A stretch of 64,000 nt of DNA from the NCBI RefSeq assembly GCF_023516215.1, contig NZ_CP097349.1, positions 3,658,001 to 3,722,000 on the forward strand, given 5' to 3'. Position numbers and translations under genes: made by a program. Positions 43,039-51,528 of the stretch are shown piece after piece. This DNA is from Cytobacillus pseudoceanisediminis (GTDB lineage: Bacteria > Bacillota > Bacilli > Bacillales > Cytobacillaceae). Under the pieces are notes generated by a model that ran no database searches, was not told where the DNA came from, and saw only the letters and a program-made list of their open reading frames with translations. Position 1 is the stretch's first letter. Each line of letters starts with the position of its first letter.

Positions 43039-44073
43039 ATGGCCAGAACCGCAGCTGACATAACAGAGCACAGGCAGCCTGTACACCAAAAATCTATAAA
43101 ATGGGGCCTGGCAGGAATTGTGCTGGTGCTTATCGGGCTGCTTGCATCGATTGGGCTGGGTGCAATCTGGATTCCCCCTTCCGTGGTGTGGGAGTCATTT
43201 GTCTCCTTTCAGGGAGGCCAAATTGAACATCAGCTTATCAGAGAAGTCAGGCTTCCCCGGGCATTGACCGGGGCACTTATTGGGGCAGCTCTTGCTGTAG
43301 CCGGCACCATTATGCAGGGAATTACACGCAACCCGCTGGCAGATCCCTCCATAATCGGCATTACACATGGAGCGGGCCTGGCCATCGCAATTGCACTTGC
43401 ATTTCTTTCCGGCGGTTCATACTGGGTTCTGCTCATCTGGTCATTTGCAGGTTCCGCTGCTGGAGCCTTGCTTGTATTATCTTTCTCCATGCTGTCAAAA
43501 GAGCGGATATCACCTGTCACTTTGACACTGGCAGGAGCAGCATTAAGCACTTTGTTCAGCGCTCTTTCAACCGGCATCGCCCTTTATTTTCAGACTGCAC
43601 AGGACCTGAGCTTCTGGTTTGCCGGAGGTCTTTCAGGAACACAATGGCGCCATGTGTATATTTTGCTTCCCGCCGTATTTTTAGGCTTGCTCCTGTCCCT
43701 TTGGATCAGCCGCTCCCTGACAATCCTGGCATTGGGAGAAGAAGTGGCTGCAGGGCTTGGTCAATCTCAGCAGAAAGTCCGCTGGATCGGGCTTGCAGCG
43801 GTTATATTATTATCTGGAGCGGCCGTTTCCATTGCTGGAGCTATAGGCTTTATCGGACTGGTGGTTCCCCATATGGTCAGGCTTTTGATTGGGTCTGACT
43901 ACCGCTGGCTTATCCCGCTTAGTGCCATTGCAGGTGCACTGCTTCTAATAGCAGCAGATATCGGGGCACGGATGATCAACCCGCCGTTTGAGACTCCTGT
44001 CAGTGCTGTTACTGCACTAATCGGTGTTCCATTTTTCTTATATTTGTCCAGAAGGAAAAGGGGGTATATGTAA
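43039..44073 (+). CDS. Iron-siderophore ABC permease, FecCD family (subunit 1)
   Basis: 344 residues, about ten membrane helices. Family segments: VREVRLPRALTGALIGAALAVAGTIMQGITRNPLADPSIIGITHGAG and GAIGFIGLVVPHMVRLLIGSDYR. Resembles YfiZ. Pairs with the next gene (stop and start share TAATG). No ATPase gene adjoins, so the ATPase must come from elsewhere, possibly fhuC at 48609. Confidence 0.9.
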   Translation: MARTAADITEHRQPVHQKSIKWGLAGIVLVLIGLLASIGLGAIWIPPSVVWESFVSFQGGQIEHQLIREVRLPRALTGALIGAALAVAGTIMQGITRNPLADPSIIGITHGAGLAIAIALAFLSGGSYWVLLIWSFAGSAAGALLVLSFSMLSKERISPVTLTLAGAALSTLFSALSTGIALYFQTAQDLSFWFAGGLSGTQWRHVYILLPAVFLGLLLSLWISRSLTILALGEEVAAGLGQSQQKVRWIGLAAVILLSGAAVSIAGAIGFIGLVVPHMVRLLIGSDYRWLIPLSAIAGALLLIAADIGARMINPPFETPVSAVTALIGVPFFLYLSRRKRGYM

Positions 44074-45104
44074 TGGATTGGAAACAGGCTTTACTCCAAT
44101 CGCGGGGCTGGATGGCAGCCTTTATATTCCTTATCCTGGTTACTTTTGTACTAAGTCTCTCGACTGGTGTGATGCCAGTAGGAATGAATGAAATTTTGGC
44201 TGTTCTTTCAGGCAGCGGCACTCCGAAACAGGAGCTCGTACTGCTTCATTTAAGATTGCCAAGAATGATCATTGCCCTTCTAATAGGAGCAGGCCTGGCT
44301 CTTTCCGGCAGCATCCTTCAGGGGCTATCCCGGAATTCACTGGCTGATCCCGGCATTCTCGGCATTAATGCCGGGGCCGGATTAGCAGTTGTTCTCTCAA
44401 TCTACCTGTTCGGGCAATCGGGAGGAAGCCTTCTAGCAAAACCGTTCTTCCTTCCCGTATTTGCTTTCGCCGGAGCACTCGCCATAGCAGCTCTGATCTA
44501 TCGATTTTCGTGGAAAGGCGGAATAGACCCGGAACGGCTTCTCCTCGTTGGCCTTGGATTTAATGCACTATGTGGTGCCTTGCTGCTGATCCTGCAGCTG
44601 AAAATGGATCCAAAGGATTTTCAGCAGGCAGCCATTTGGCTGACTGGCAGCATCTGGGGTATTCAGTGGCCATATGTGTGGGCACTCCTTCCCTGGATTC
44701 TTGTTCTGATGCCAGTCGCCTTTATAAAAGCAAGAACAATGAATATCCTTCAATTCAAACAGGAAGTTCCTGTTGCACTCGGCTTAAGAGTCGAATCCGA
44801 ACGCCGGCTTCTTCTCTGTCTTTCAGCCGCTCTTGCCGGAGCATGTGTAGCAGCTGGCGGCGGAATTGCTTTCATTGGACTCCTGGCGCCACATCTGGCA
44901 CGCCGCCTTTGCGGCCCCAACTATTTCAGCAACTTGCCTTTAGCTGCACTAATAGGCGCGGCACTTGTTCTCATTGCAGATATGATAGGAAAAAATCTCC
45001 TTGCACCTGCAGATATTCCGGTTGGGATCGTCATCTCCGTAATCGGAGCTCCCTATCTGATTTTCATGCTTCTCACCCGGAAAGGCACGGGACTGAAAGC
45101 TTAA
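44073..45104 (+). CDS. Iron-siderophore ABC permease, FecCD family (subunit 2)
   Basis: 343 residues, same family (LRLPRMIIALLIGAGLALSGSILQGLSRNSLADPGILGINAGAG; IAFIGLLAPHLARRL). Resembles YfhA. Forms the membrane heterodimer with the product of the upstream gene. Expression presumably under Fur and the Btr-like activator. Confidence 0.9.
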   Translation: MDWKQALLQSRGWMAAFIFLILVTFVLSLSTGVMPVGMNEILAVLSGSGTPKQELVLLHLRLPRMIIALLIGAGLALSGSILQGLSRNSLADPGILGINAGAGLAVVLSIYLFGQSGGSLLAKPFFLPVFAFAGALAIAALIYRFSWKGGIDPERLLLVGLGFNALCGALLLILQLKMDPKDFQQAAIWLTGSIWGIQWPYVWALLPWILVLMPVAFIKARTMNILQFKQEVPVALGLRVESERRLLLCLSAALAGACVAAGGGIAFIGLLAPHLARRLCGPNYFSNLPLAALIGAALVLIADMIGKNLLAPADIPVGIVISVIGAPYLIFMLLTRKGTGLKA

Positions 45105-45124
45105 TAGATAACAATCACATAAAA

Positions 45125-45160
45125 AATGCCCATTCAAAAATCCCTTTATGAATGGGCATT
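45125..45160. terminator. Bidirectional terminator
   Basis: AATGCCCATTC/GAATGGGCATT between convergent permease and hmoA genes. Confidence 0.8.
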
Positions 45161-45165
45161 GCACT

Positions 45166-45501
45166 TTATTTAATTTCAGCTGGCTCACGGTACTGCTTCT
45201 GGCCCAATGAATGATAGACATCCTGACGGCTATCAATAATATATTCTGGCTTCGGCTTGCCGCGGTTTGCCTTGTGCCCGGCAATATGGACATCACTTGT
45301 TTCCCACGCCTTCCAGGCTCCTTCCGATTCCCAGCGAATCATAATAGCCACTTCTTCGTCCCCGCTGCGCTGCTTCTTCTTTAAAACATTCAAATCAATG
45401 AAGCCCGGCTGCTCTTCGATTATTCCTTCCCCTGCAAAGCGCTCGACTAGCTTATTTGAATGGCCTTCTTTCACAGTAATCGTTTTTAATTGAATAAACA
45501 T
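45166..45501 (-). CDS. hmoA: Haem-degrading monooxygenase HmoA (IsdG-like)
   Basis: 111 residues, ABM ferredoxin-like fold. Family segments: KTITVKEGHSNKLVERF, EEQPGFIDLNVL, VAIMIRWESEGAWKAWETSD and the haem-ligand region DVHIAGHK. Opens haem to release iron. Closest recognised relative: B. subtilis HmoA (YetG). Fur box at 45539 lies upstream. Confidence 0.88.
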   Translation of the reverse strand: MFIQLKTITVKEGHSNKLVERFAGEGIIEEQPGFIDLNVLKKKQRSGDEEVAIMIRWESEGAWKAWETSDVHIAGHKANRGKPKPEYIIDSRQDVYHSLGQKQYREPAEIK

Positions 45502-45538
45502 ATCTGTTCCTCCCCTGCTTCTTTTCTGTTATTATAAT

Positions 45539-45553
45539 TGATAACGATTTTCA
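45539..45553. promoter_or_regulatory. Fur box between hmoA and the MFS gene
   Basis: TGATAACGATTTTCA, 13 of 15 matches; 38 bases upstream of hmoA and 90 bases upstream of the divergent MFS gene. Confidence 0.75.
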
Positions 45554-45642
45554 TTTTCAACTATTTTAAAAAATAGATTCATTATTTCCTTGGTTTATAG
45601 TATCTTTAGATTATCGAACTAATCAGAAAACGGGGCCTGAGT

Positions 45643-46857
45643 ATGTGGAAAAATAAAAATGTTTGGATTTTATTAACCGGGGAGTTTATAGCAGGGCTGG
45701 GCTTGTGGCTCGGTATAATAGGGAATCTGGAATTTATGCAGGAAAAGGTTCCCTCAGATTTTCTAAAGTCGCTTATTTTGGCTGGCGGATTGCTGGCAGG
45801 GATTGCTGTTGGACCCTGGGCAGGAAGAATAACTGACCAAATCAGCAAGAAGACAGTCATGCTGGCATCTGGCTTCGCCCGGGCATTGAGCGTTGTTTTT
45901 ATGTTAATTGCCATACAAACCGGGTCAGTCTGGTGGATGGTTATTTTTCTGGTATTCCTGCAAATCTCGGCAGCCTTCTATTTTCCAGCTCTGCAGGCTG
46001 CCATTCCTCTGGTTGTGGAAGATAAGGACCTGCTGCAGCTGAATGGAGTCCATATGAATGTGTCCACACTTTCCAGAATATTAGGTACTGCTTTAGCTGG
46101 CGTTTTGTTAGTTATCTTGCCATTATCAATGCTTTACATCGCTTCGCTTGTCGCTTATCTGATTCTCTTTATAATCACCTTTTTTATGGATTTTGAAGAA
46201 TCCTTCTCAAAGGAAAGCAGGGGAAGAAACTCAAGCAGTGGCAGCGGAGGCTTCAAGGAAGTATTCCCGATTATTCAAGGTCTGCCCATTGTGTTTATGA
46301 CATTGATCCTAACCTTGGTTCCGCTTCTGTTCCTTGGCGGATTTAACTTAATGGTCATTAATATCAGTGAGCTTCAGGAAAGCTCATCCATTAAAGGCTT
46401 GATCTATACGGCAGAAGGACTCGGCTTCATGCTTGGCGCATTCATTGTCAAACAAATCAGCCAAAAACGTTCGCCTTATGCGATCCTGTTTTTCTTCTCA
46501 TTCATCATCGGACTATCCCAGCTGCTTCTGTACTTTGCAGATGTGCCTGTTCTATCCATACTGGCTTTTTTTATTTTTGGGTTTGCCGTCGGCTGTTTCT
46601 TCCCTACTGCCGCTACCATTTTCCAAACAAGAGTGCCAAAGGAATTTCACGGAAGATTCTTCTCCTTCCGAAACATGCTTGACCGTGTAACTTTTCAGAT
46701 TGTCCTGCTCCTGACTGGATTCCTTCTGGACGCAGTCGGCCTTCAGATAATGGTCGTGATCTTTGGAATACTGTCGCTGATTATGACGGCAGCATTCTTT
46801 GCTAAATTCAGGCAGCTTAGGACAGAAGCTCAAGTAAAAGAAAAGATCAGTACGTAA
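45643..46857 (+). CDS. MFS transporter, candidate siderophore exporter
   Basis: 404 residues, 12 helices, with the loop AGRITDQISKKTVMLASGFARA after helix 2. Resembles the MFS_3/YfiS-like group. It starts downstream of a Fur box shared with hmoA and sits inside the iron island, so export of petrobactin is a reasonable but unproven role. The weak upstream sequence (CGGGGCC) gives no strong ribosome site. Confidence 0.75.
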   Translation: MWKNKNVWILLTGEFIAGLGLWLGIIGNLEFMQEKVPSDFLKSLILAGGLLAGIAVGPWAGRITDQISKKTVMLASGFARALSVVFMLIAIQTGSVWWMVIFLVFLQISAAFYFPALQAAIPLVVEDKDLLQLNGVHMNVSTLSRILGTALAGVLLVILPLSMLYIASLVAYLILFIITFFMDFEESFSKESRGRNSSSGSGGFKEVFPIIQGLPIVFMTLILTLVPLLFLGGFNLMVINISELQESSSIKGLIYTAEGLGFMLGAFIVKQISQKRSPYAILFFFSFIIGLSQLLLYFADVPVLSILAFFIFGFAVGCFFPTAATIFQTRVPKEFHGRFFSFRNMLDRVTFQIVLLLTGFLLDAVGLQIMVVIFGILSLIMTAAFFAKFRQLRTEAQVKEKIST

Positions 46858-47168
46858 GAAAAGCGGAAGCGCCTTGCCCACGAAGGAACGCAGACTAAGA
46901 ACGCCACGTCCTGTGGCAACGTCTGCATGACCCCCATCCTGGGGGCCTCAAGCACAAGACGAGCCTCACGGAAAGGCGTTCTTTGCCTTTTGGGAGGCTT
47001 GTCCGAAATGTGGAGGCGACTGCCCAGGGACGACAAGCATAATACGAGCCCTTCCAGAAGGTGTTCTTCCCTTCTGGAAGGGCTTGACTAGTCTTTCGTC
47101 CCTAGGAGCCGCAACTAGACAGGCTTGTGACCTCGAGAGGGTAGGCGCTGGAACTAGAAAGTTGTCAG
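46858..47168 (-). repeat. Dispersed intergenic repeat, copy A (about 310 bp)
   Basis: Starts GAAAAGCGGAAGCGCC right after the MFS stop and ends near AAAGTTGTCAGACTTC. Its 47090-47168 part is the reverse complement of 58966-59030, and its 46858-46950 part of 59150-59277. It contains internal hairpins (GAGCCCTTCCAGAAGG/CCTTCTGGAAGGGCT). No transposase, no terminal duplication seen. Confidence 0.75.
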
Positions 47169-47194
47169 ACTTCAGATTGTATAAATCTTACCTT

Positions 47195-47228
47195 AAAAAA
47201 CCGGTCCACATCGTGTGGGCCGGTTTTT
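47195..47228. terminator. Terminator hairpin
   Basis: AAAAACCGGTCCACA/TGTGGGCCGGTTTTT near-perfect inverted repeat with T tail. Confidence 0.75.
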
Positions 47229-47348
47229 CACTGCTAGTTCGCCTTAATTCCAGGCGTTTTTTCAATTTATGTGCGGATAGAATTTTTCTGTGCGCATAAC
47301 CAAGTTTTATGTGCGAATAAAAAAATTTATGTGCGTTTAGTTTTTATC

Positions 47349-48398
47349 CTAGTGGACCAGCTGCTTCACCAATTCCCGATTCCGTTTTTTAAAAACATCA
47401 TTATGAGATGAAACCATCGCAGCTGCGGCAGCATCCGGTTCAATGTACTGCTTCGCTTTGTTTACTGCATTGGCAGCATCCTGGAATGCCCCGGCAATTA
47501 AGTGAAGTTTGCCGTCATGCTTTAGGATATCCCCTGCAGCATATAGCCCTTCAACCGATGTTTCGCTGTTTGCATTGCCTGCAATATAGAAATCTTCGAG
47601 CATTTCAATATTCAGATTGCTATTTTTTAAGAGTTCCGTATCCTGTTCATAGCCATGATTAATTACTACTTCATCAATCTGCAGATAAGAAACTTCGCCA
47701 GTTTCATTATTGGTCAATTCCACCTGTTCAATTTCCTCGTGATTTCCGCCGGCAATTAATTTTGTGATGGACGTATGGTTAATGCAGATAACCGAACTAT
47801 TCATCAGCTGTGAAACCTGAGCTTCATGGCCAGTCAAAGCATCTCTCCTGCAAGTGATGTATACCTGCTTGGCAACGGGCTCCAATTCATTTGCCCAGTC
47901 TACTGCAGAATTTCCTCCGCCTGAAACAATTACAGTCTTATCTTTAAAGTGTTTAAGGGATTTGACTGTATAATTCAGATTGGAAACTTCAAAACGCTCT
48001 GCCCCTTCTATCTTCAGTTTCTGCGGCTTTAAAATTCCGCTGCCAACAGCCACAATGACGGTTTTCGTATAGTGCTCTTCTCCAGAAGAACCTTTTAAAA
48101 CAAATAAACCATCTTCATTTTTGGCAATGGATTCTACCTTTTCATTGAGAACAACCGTTGGATTAAACGTTAGCCCCTGCTCCACCAGCTGTTCAATCAG
48201 TTTTGCCCCAGGAGTCGGAGTCAGGCCGCCCACATCCCAGATCATTTTCTCCGGATATACATGTATTTTACCGCCAAGCATCGGCTGAAACTCGATCAGC
48301 TTTGTTTTCATTTTCCTTAATCCGCTGTAGAAAGTGGAATAAAGACCAGCAGGTCCGCCTCCAATGACCGTCACATCAAACACTTCAGCATTTTTCAT
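47349..48398 (-). CDS. Ferredoxin/flavodoxin-NADP+ reductase, YcgT-like
   Basis: 349 residues, thioredoxin-reductase-like flavoprotein without the CxxC disulfide. FAD motif [26 protein letters not shown] motif VIVSGGGNSAVDWANEL, final FAD motif GLYAAGDILKHDGKLHLIAGAFQDAANAVNKA. Its own Fur box and placement next to fhuC suggest that it supplies reducing power for iron release from siderophores, as proposed for Fur-controlled YcgT. Confidence 0.85.
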   Translation of the reverse strand: MKNAEVFDVTVIGGGPAGLYSTFYSGLRKMKTKLIEFQPMLGGKIHVYPEKMIWDVGGLTPTPGAKLIEQLVEQGLTFNPTVVLNEKVESIAKNEDGLFVLKGSSGEEHYTKTVIVAVGSGILKPQKLKIEGAERFEVSNLNYTVKSLKHFKDKTVIVSGGGNSAVDWANELEPVAKQVYITCRRDALTGHEAQVSQLMNSSVICINHTSITKLIAGGNHEEIEQVELTNNETGEVSYLQIDEVVINHGYEQDTELLKNSNLNIEMLEDFYIAGNANSETSVEGLYAAGDILKHDGKLHLIAGAFQDAANAVNKAKQYIEPDAAAAAMVSSHNDVFKKRNRELVKQLVH

Positions 48399-48428
48399 TT
48401 ACCGTTCACTCCTATAACCAATTACTAT

Positions 48429-48443
48429 TGATTATCATTCTCA
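48429..48443 (-). promoter_or_regulatory. Fur box upstream of the reductase gene
   Basis: TGATTATCATTCTCA, 13 of 15 matches. Confidence 0.75.
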
Positions 48444-48558
48444 CTTCAACTATACGACCTTTCTTCTCCTTTGACAATGAAATTTTTTCTGAATACTTTT
48501 CCTTTAAATACTATTGACATAAAAATCAGATAGACTTATAGTAAAAAAGAACCGATAC

Positions 48559-48573
48559 TGATAATCATTATCA
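48559..48573 (+). promoter_or_regulatory. Fur box upstream of fhuC
   Basis: TGATAATCATTATCA, 15 of 15, 36 bases before the fhuC start. Confidence 0.9.
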
Positions 48574-48608
48574 CTAAAATATATTCTCAACTAAACGGAG
48601 GTTACATA

Positions 48609-49454
48609 ATGGTCCGCCTATATACAGATGGCTTGAACATTGGATATAGTGAACGCTTGATTGTGAAAGACCTTAGTGTCCAGATTCCCGATAAGAAGAT
48701 CACGACTATAATCGGCCCGAATGGCTGCGGAAAATCAACCCTTTTAAAAGCGATTACACGAATCATTTCTCATCAATCAGGCACTGTCATTTTGGACGGC
48801 GAGAACATTTCAAAGGAAAATACAAAGATCCTTGCCAAGAAAATGGCAATTTTGCCGCAAACACCTGAAAGTGCAAGCGGTTTAACAGTTGGCGAACTGG
48901 TCTCATACGGTCGCTTTCCTTATCAGAAAGGATTTGGCAGATTAACGAAAAAGGACTATGAAGTCATTGATTGGGCTCTTGACGTTACTGGGATCAAGGA
49001 TTTCAAATTTCGTCCGGTTGACGCCCTTTCCGGCGGCCAGCGTCAAAGGGTCTGGATTGCAATGGCTCTGGCACAGGAAACAGACATCATTTTCCTTGAT
49101 GAACCGACCACTTACTTGGATATGGCCCATCAGCTTGAAGTTCTCGAGCTTCTCCAAAAGCTGAACCAGGAGCAGGAACGCACCATTGTAATGGTCCTTC
49201 ATGATTTAAACCAGGCAGCCCGTTTTGCTGACCATATCGTTGCATTAAAAGATGGTGAAATTGTTAAATCAGGAAGCTATGAGGAAGTCATTACACAGGA
49301 TGTCTTAAGGAAAGTGTTCAATATTGATGCAGTCATCGGGCGCGATCCCCGCACAAACAAGCCAATGTGTATTACTTATAATTTACTAAAAGGAGAAAAT
49401 CAACATGAAGAAACTATTGATCCCGTTTACGATCTTGCTGCTTCTGCTTATTAG
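48609..49454 (+). CDS. fhuC: Iron-siderophore ABC transporter ATPase
   Basis: 281 residues. Walker A GPNGCGKSTLL, signature LSGGQRQRVWIAMA, Walker B DIIFLDEPTTYLD, H-loop VLHDLNQA. Typical FepC/FhuC/YusV ATPase. Its 3' end overlaps the fhuD start by 50 bases, unusually long; relatives end soon after CITYNLL, so the tail (KGENQHEE...) may be a readthrough caused by a lost base. May also energise the permease at 43039. Confidence 0.9.
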   Translation: MVRLYTDGLNIGYSERLIVKDLSVQIPDKKITTIIGPNGCGKSTLLKAITRIISHQSGTVILDGENISKENTKILAKKMAILPQTPESASGLTVGELVSYGRFPYQKGFGRLTKKDYEVIDWALDVTGIKDFKFRPVDALSGGQRQRVWIAMALAQETDIIFLDEPTTYLDMAHQLEVLELLQKLNQEQERTIVMVLHDLNQAARFADHIVALKDGEIVKSGSYEEVITQDVLRKVFNIDAVIGRDPRTNKPMCITYNLLKGENQHEETIDPVYDLAASAY

Positions 49455-50330
49455 CGCCTGCGGCAATACAGAGCAAGGAGAATCAAAAGAAGGAGAACCA
49501 AAAGAAGATAAGAAATCAGGCACCTTTACTTATGAATCTGAAACCGGGCCGGTTGAAGTCCCGGCTGATCCTAAGAGAGTTGTTCTCCTTTCCGGTTTAC
49601 AGGAAATGTAATGCAATTAGGCGTAAATATCGTCGGTGTGGACACATGGTCCAAGAATAATCCTCGTTTTGAAGAAGAATTGAAAGATGCTGAAGAAGTA
49701 TCTGAAGATAACCTGGAAAAAATAATTGAATTAGAACCAGACTTGATCATTGCATTATCTACTGTAAAAAACTACGATAAACTTAAGGAAATTGCACCAA
49801 CTGTAACTTATACATGGGGTAAATTAGATTATCTGTCACAGCATGAAGAAATCGGCAAGCTTCTTAATAAAGAAGAAGAAGCAAAGAAATGGGTGGCAGA
49901 CTTTAAACAGCGTGCTGAAACAGCTGGTGAAGACATCCGTGCAAAAATTGGAGAAGATGCAACCGTTTCTGTATTTGAAATCTTTGATAAACAGCTTTAT
50001 GTGTTTGGCGATAACTGGGCACGCGGAACTGAAATCCTCTATCAGGCAATGGACTTAAAAATGCCTGAAAAGGTTAAGGAAATGGCTCTTAAAGATGGTT
50101 ATTACGCTATTTCAACAGAAGTGCTTCCAGAATATTCCGGAGATTACATTATTCTGAGCAAATACTCTGATGCTGACCATTCTTTCCAGGAAACTGATAC
50201 GTACAAAAACATCCCTGCTGTAAAAAATAACCGCGTCTTTGAAATGGAAGGCAATGGTGCTTCCTTCAGTGATCCTATCACACTTGATGCACAGCTGGAG
50301 TTCTTTAAAGAATCATTTTTAGGAAAGTAA
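49405..50330 (+). CDS. fhuD: Ferric hydroxamate-binding lipoprotein FhuD, frame broken once
   Basis: Signal peptide with lipobox ISAC, then a class III binding protein. The block NIVGVDTWSKNNPRFEEELK and the tail GDNWARGTEILYQAMDLKMPEKVKEMALKDGYYA closely follow FhuD-type proteins. The frame breaks near 49593-49596; changing GGTTTAC to GGTTTTAC restores VLLSGFTGNVMQLGVN and about 308 residues. Own ribosome site AAAGGAG inside the fhuC tail. Confidence 0.88.
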
Positions 50331-50379
50331 TACTGCAGGAGGGATTCTTATTTTGGGAATTCCTCTTTCCTATTTAGAA

Positions 50380-50486
50380 AAGCGGAAGCGCCTTATCTAC
50401 GAAAAGAATCAATTCTGTTATTATAAGAACAGCGAAAAGTTCCCGCATGTCAGCTGGAACTAGACAGTTTTCGAAGTTTAAGGCAG
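50380..50486. repeat. Dispersed intergenic repeat, copy B (shortened)
   Basis: Begins AGAAAAGCGGAAGCGCCTTA and ends with CTGGAACTAGACAGTTTTCGAAG, the two ends of the family in copy A, with the centre replaced or deleted. Lies between fhuD and fhuB. Confidence 0.65.
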
Positions 50487-50517
50487 TTCTGATCCCATAA
50501 AGAAAGATGAGAGTACA

Positions 50518-51528
50518 ATGACAAAAGATGCTCAACCCTTTATTCCATTTATCTATAAACTCGCCGCAGGCTTTGTTATCTTTGCCGGCATGTTTGTGGC
50601 TGCATGTGTGTTTGGAGCTGCGGATGTAACGGTCAAAGATGTTTGGCTGGCGCTTACTTCCAATGCTTCTGGAGAAAAAATTTCGATTATTCGTGAAATC
50701 CGTCTTCCTCGTGAAATTGCTGCAGTCTTCGTTGGAGCTGCGCTTAGCATTTCCGGTGCCATTATGCAGGGAATGACAAGAAACCCTCTTGCTGATCCAG
50801 GCTTGCTCGGATTAACGGCTGGAGCAAATGCCGCACTTGCATTAACTCTTGTGGTCATTCCTTCAGCAAATTACATAGGGATTCTCTTCGCCTGTTTTAT
50901 CGGTGCAGCGGTTGGAGCTTCGCTGGTTTTCGGCATTGGCGCCATGAAAAAAGGAGGTTTTTCTCCTATTCGGATCGTATTGGCCGGAGCCGCGGTGTCC
51001 GCCTTCCTTTTCGCAATAGCCGAAGGAGTCGGCATTTATTTTAAAATTTCAAAAGATGTCAGCATGTGGACTGCAGGCGGAATCATCGGCACATCCTGGA
51101 GCCAGCTGCAAGTGATTGTCCCGGTTATTTCCATTGGCATTCTTGTTTCTCTTTTTCTGTCCAAGCAGCTGACTATCTTAAGCTTAAATGAGGAAGTGGC
51201 AGTAGGTCTGGGGCAAAATACAACTCAGATTAAGACCATCCTTTTCATCTTAGTGACCCTGCTTGCTGGCGCATCAGTGGCACTGGTAGGCAATATGGCT
51301 TTTATCGGGCTGATGGTGCCTCATATTGTCCGTGCTATTGTAGGTACAGACTACCGTTTTATTCTTCCCATGTCTGCCCTGACAGGAGCTTCTTTTATGC
51401 TTCTGGCCGATACATTAGGGAGAACCATCAACGCTCCTTACGAAACACCGGCAGCTGCTATTATCGCCGTTATGGGGCTTCCTTTCTTCCTGTTTATTGT
51501 TCATAAAGGAGGTAAGGCGTTCTCATGA
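50518..51528 (+). CDS. fhuB: Ferric hydroxamate ABC permease FhuB
   Basis: 336 residues, FecCD family (EIRLPREIAAVFVGAALSISGAIMQGMTRNPLADPGLLGLTAGAN; NMAFIGLMVPHIVRAIVGTDYR), about ten helices. Overlaps fhuG by four bases (ATGA). Separated from fhuD by 187 bases holding repeat copy B, but probably the same transcript. Confidence 0.9.
   Translation: MTKDAQPFIPFIYKLAAGFVIFAGMFVAACVFGAADVTVKDVWLALTSNASGEKISIIREIRLPREIAAVFVGAALSISGAIMQGMTRNPLADPGLLGLTAGANAALALTLVVIPSANYIGILFACFIGAAVGASLVFGIGAMKKGGFSPIRIVLAGAAVSAFLFAIAEGVGIYFKISKDVSMWTAGGIIGTSWSQLQVIVPVISIGILVSLFLSKQLTILSLNEEVAVGLGQNTTQIKTILFILVTLLAGASVALVGNMAFIGLMVPHIVRAIVGTDYRFILPMSALTGASFMLLADTLGRTINAPYETPAAAIIAVMGLPFFLFIVHKGGKAFS

Noticed and set aside
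33259..45104. Bacillibactin or schizokinen locus
   Set aside because: No non-ribosomal peptide synthetase or DhbA-F type genes. AsbC-AsbF and the two NIS synthetases form the petrobactin set, including the dehydroshikimate dehydratase.
46858..47168. Insertion sequence or transposase remnant
   Set aside because: No coding frame, no terminal inverted repeat pair and no target duplication visible; treated as a non-coding repeat family.
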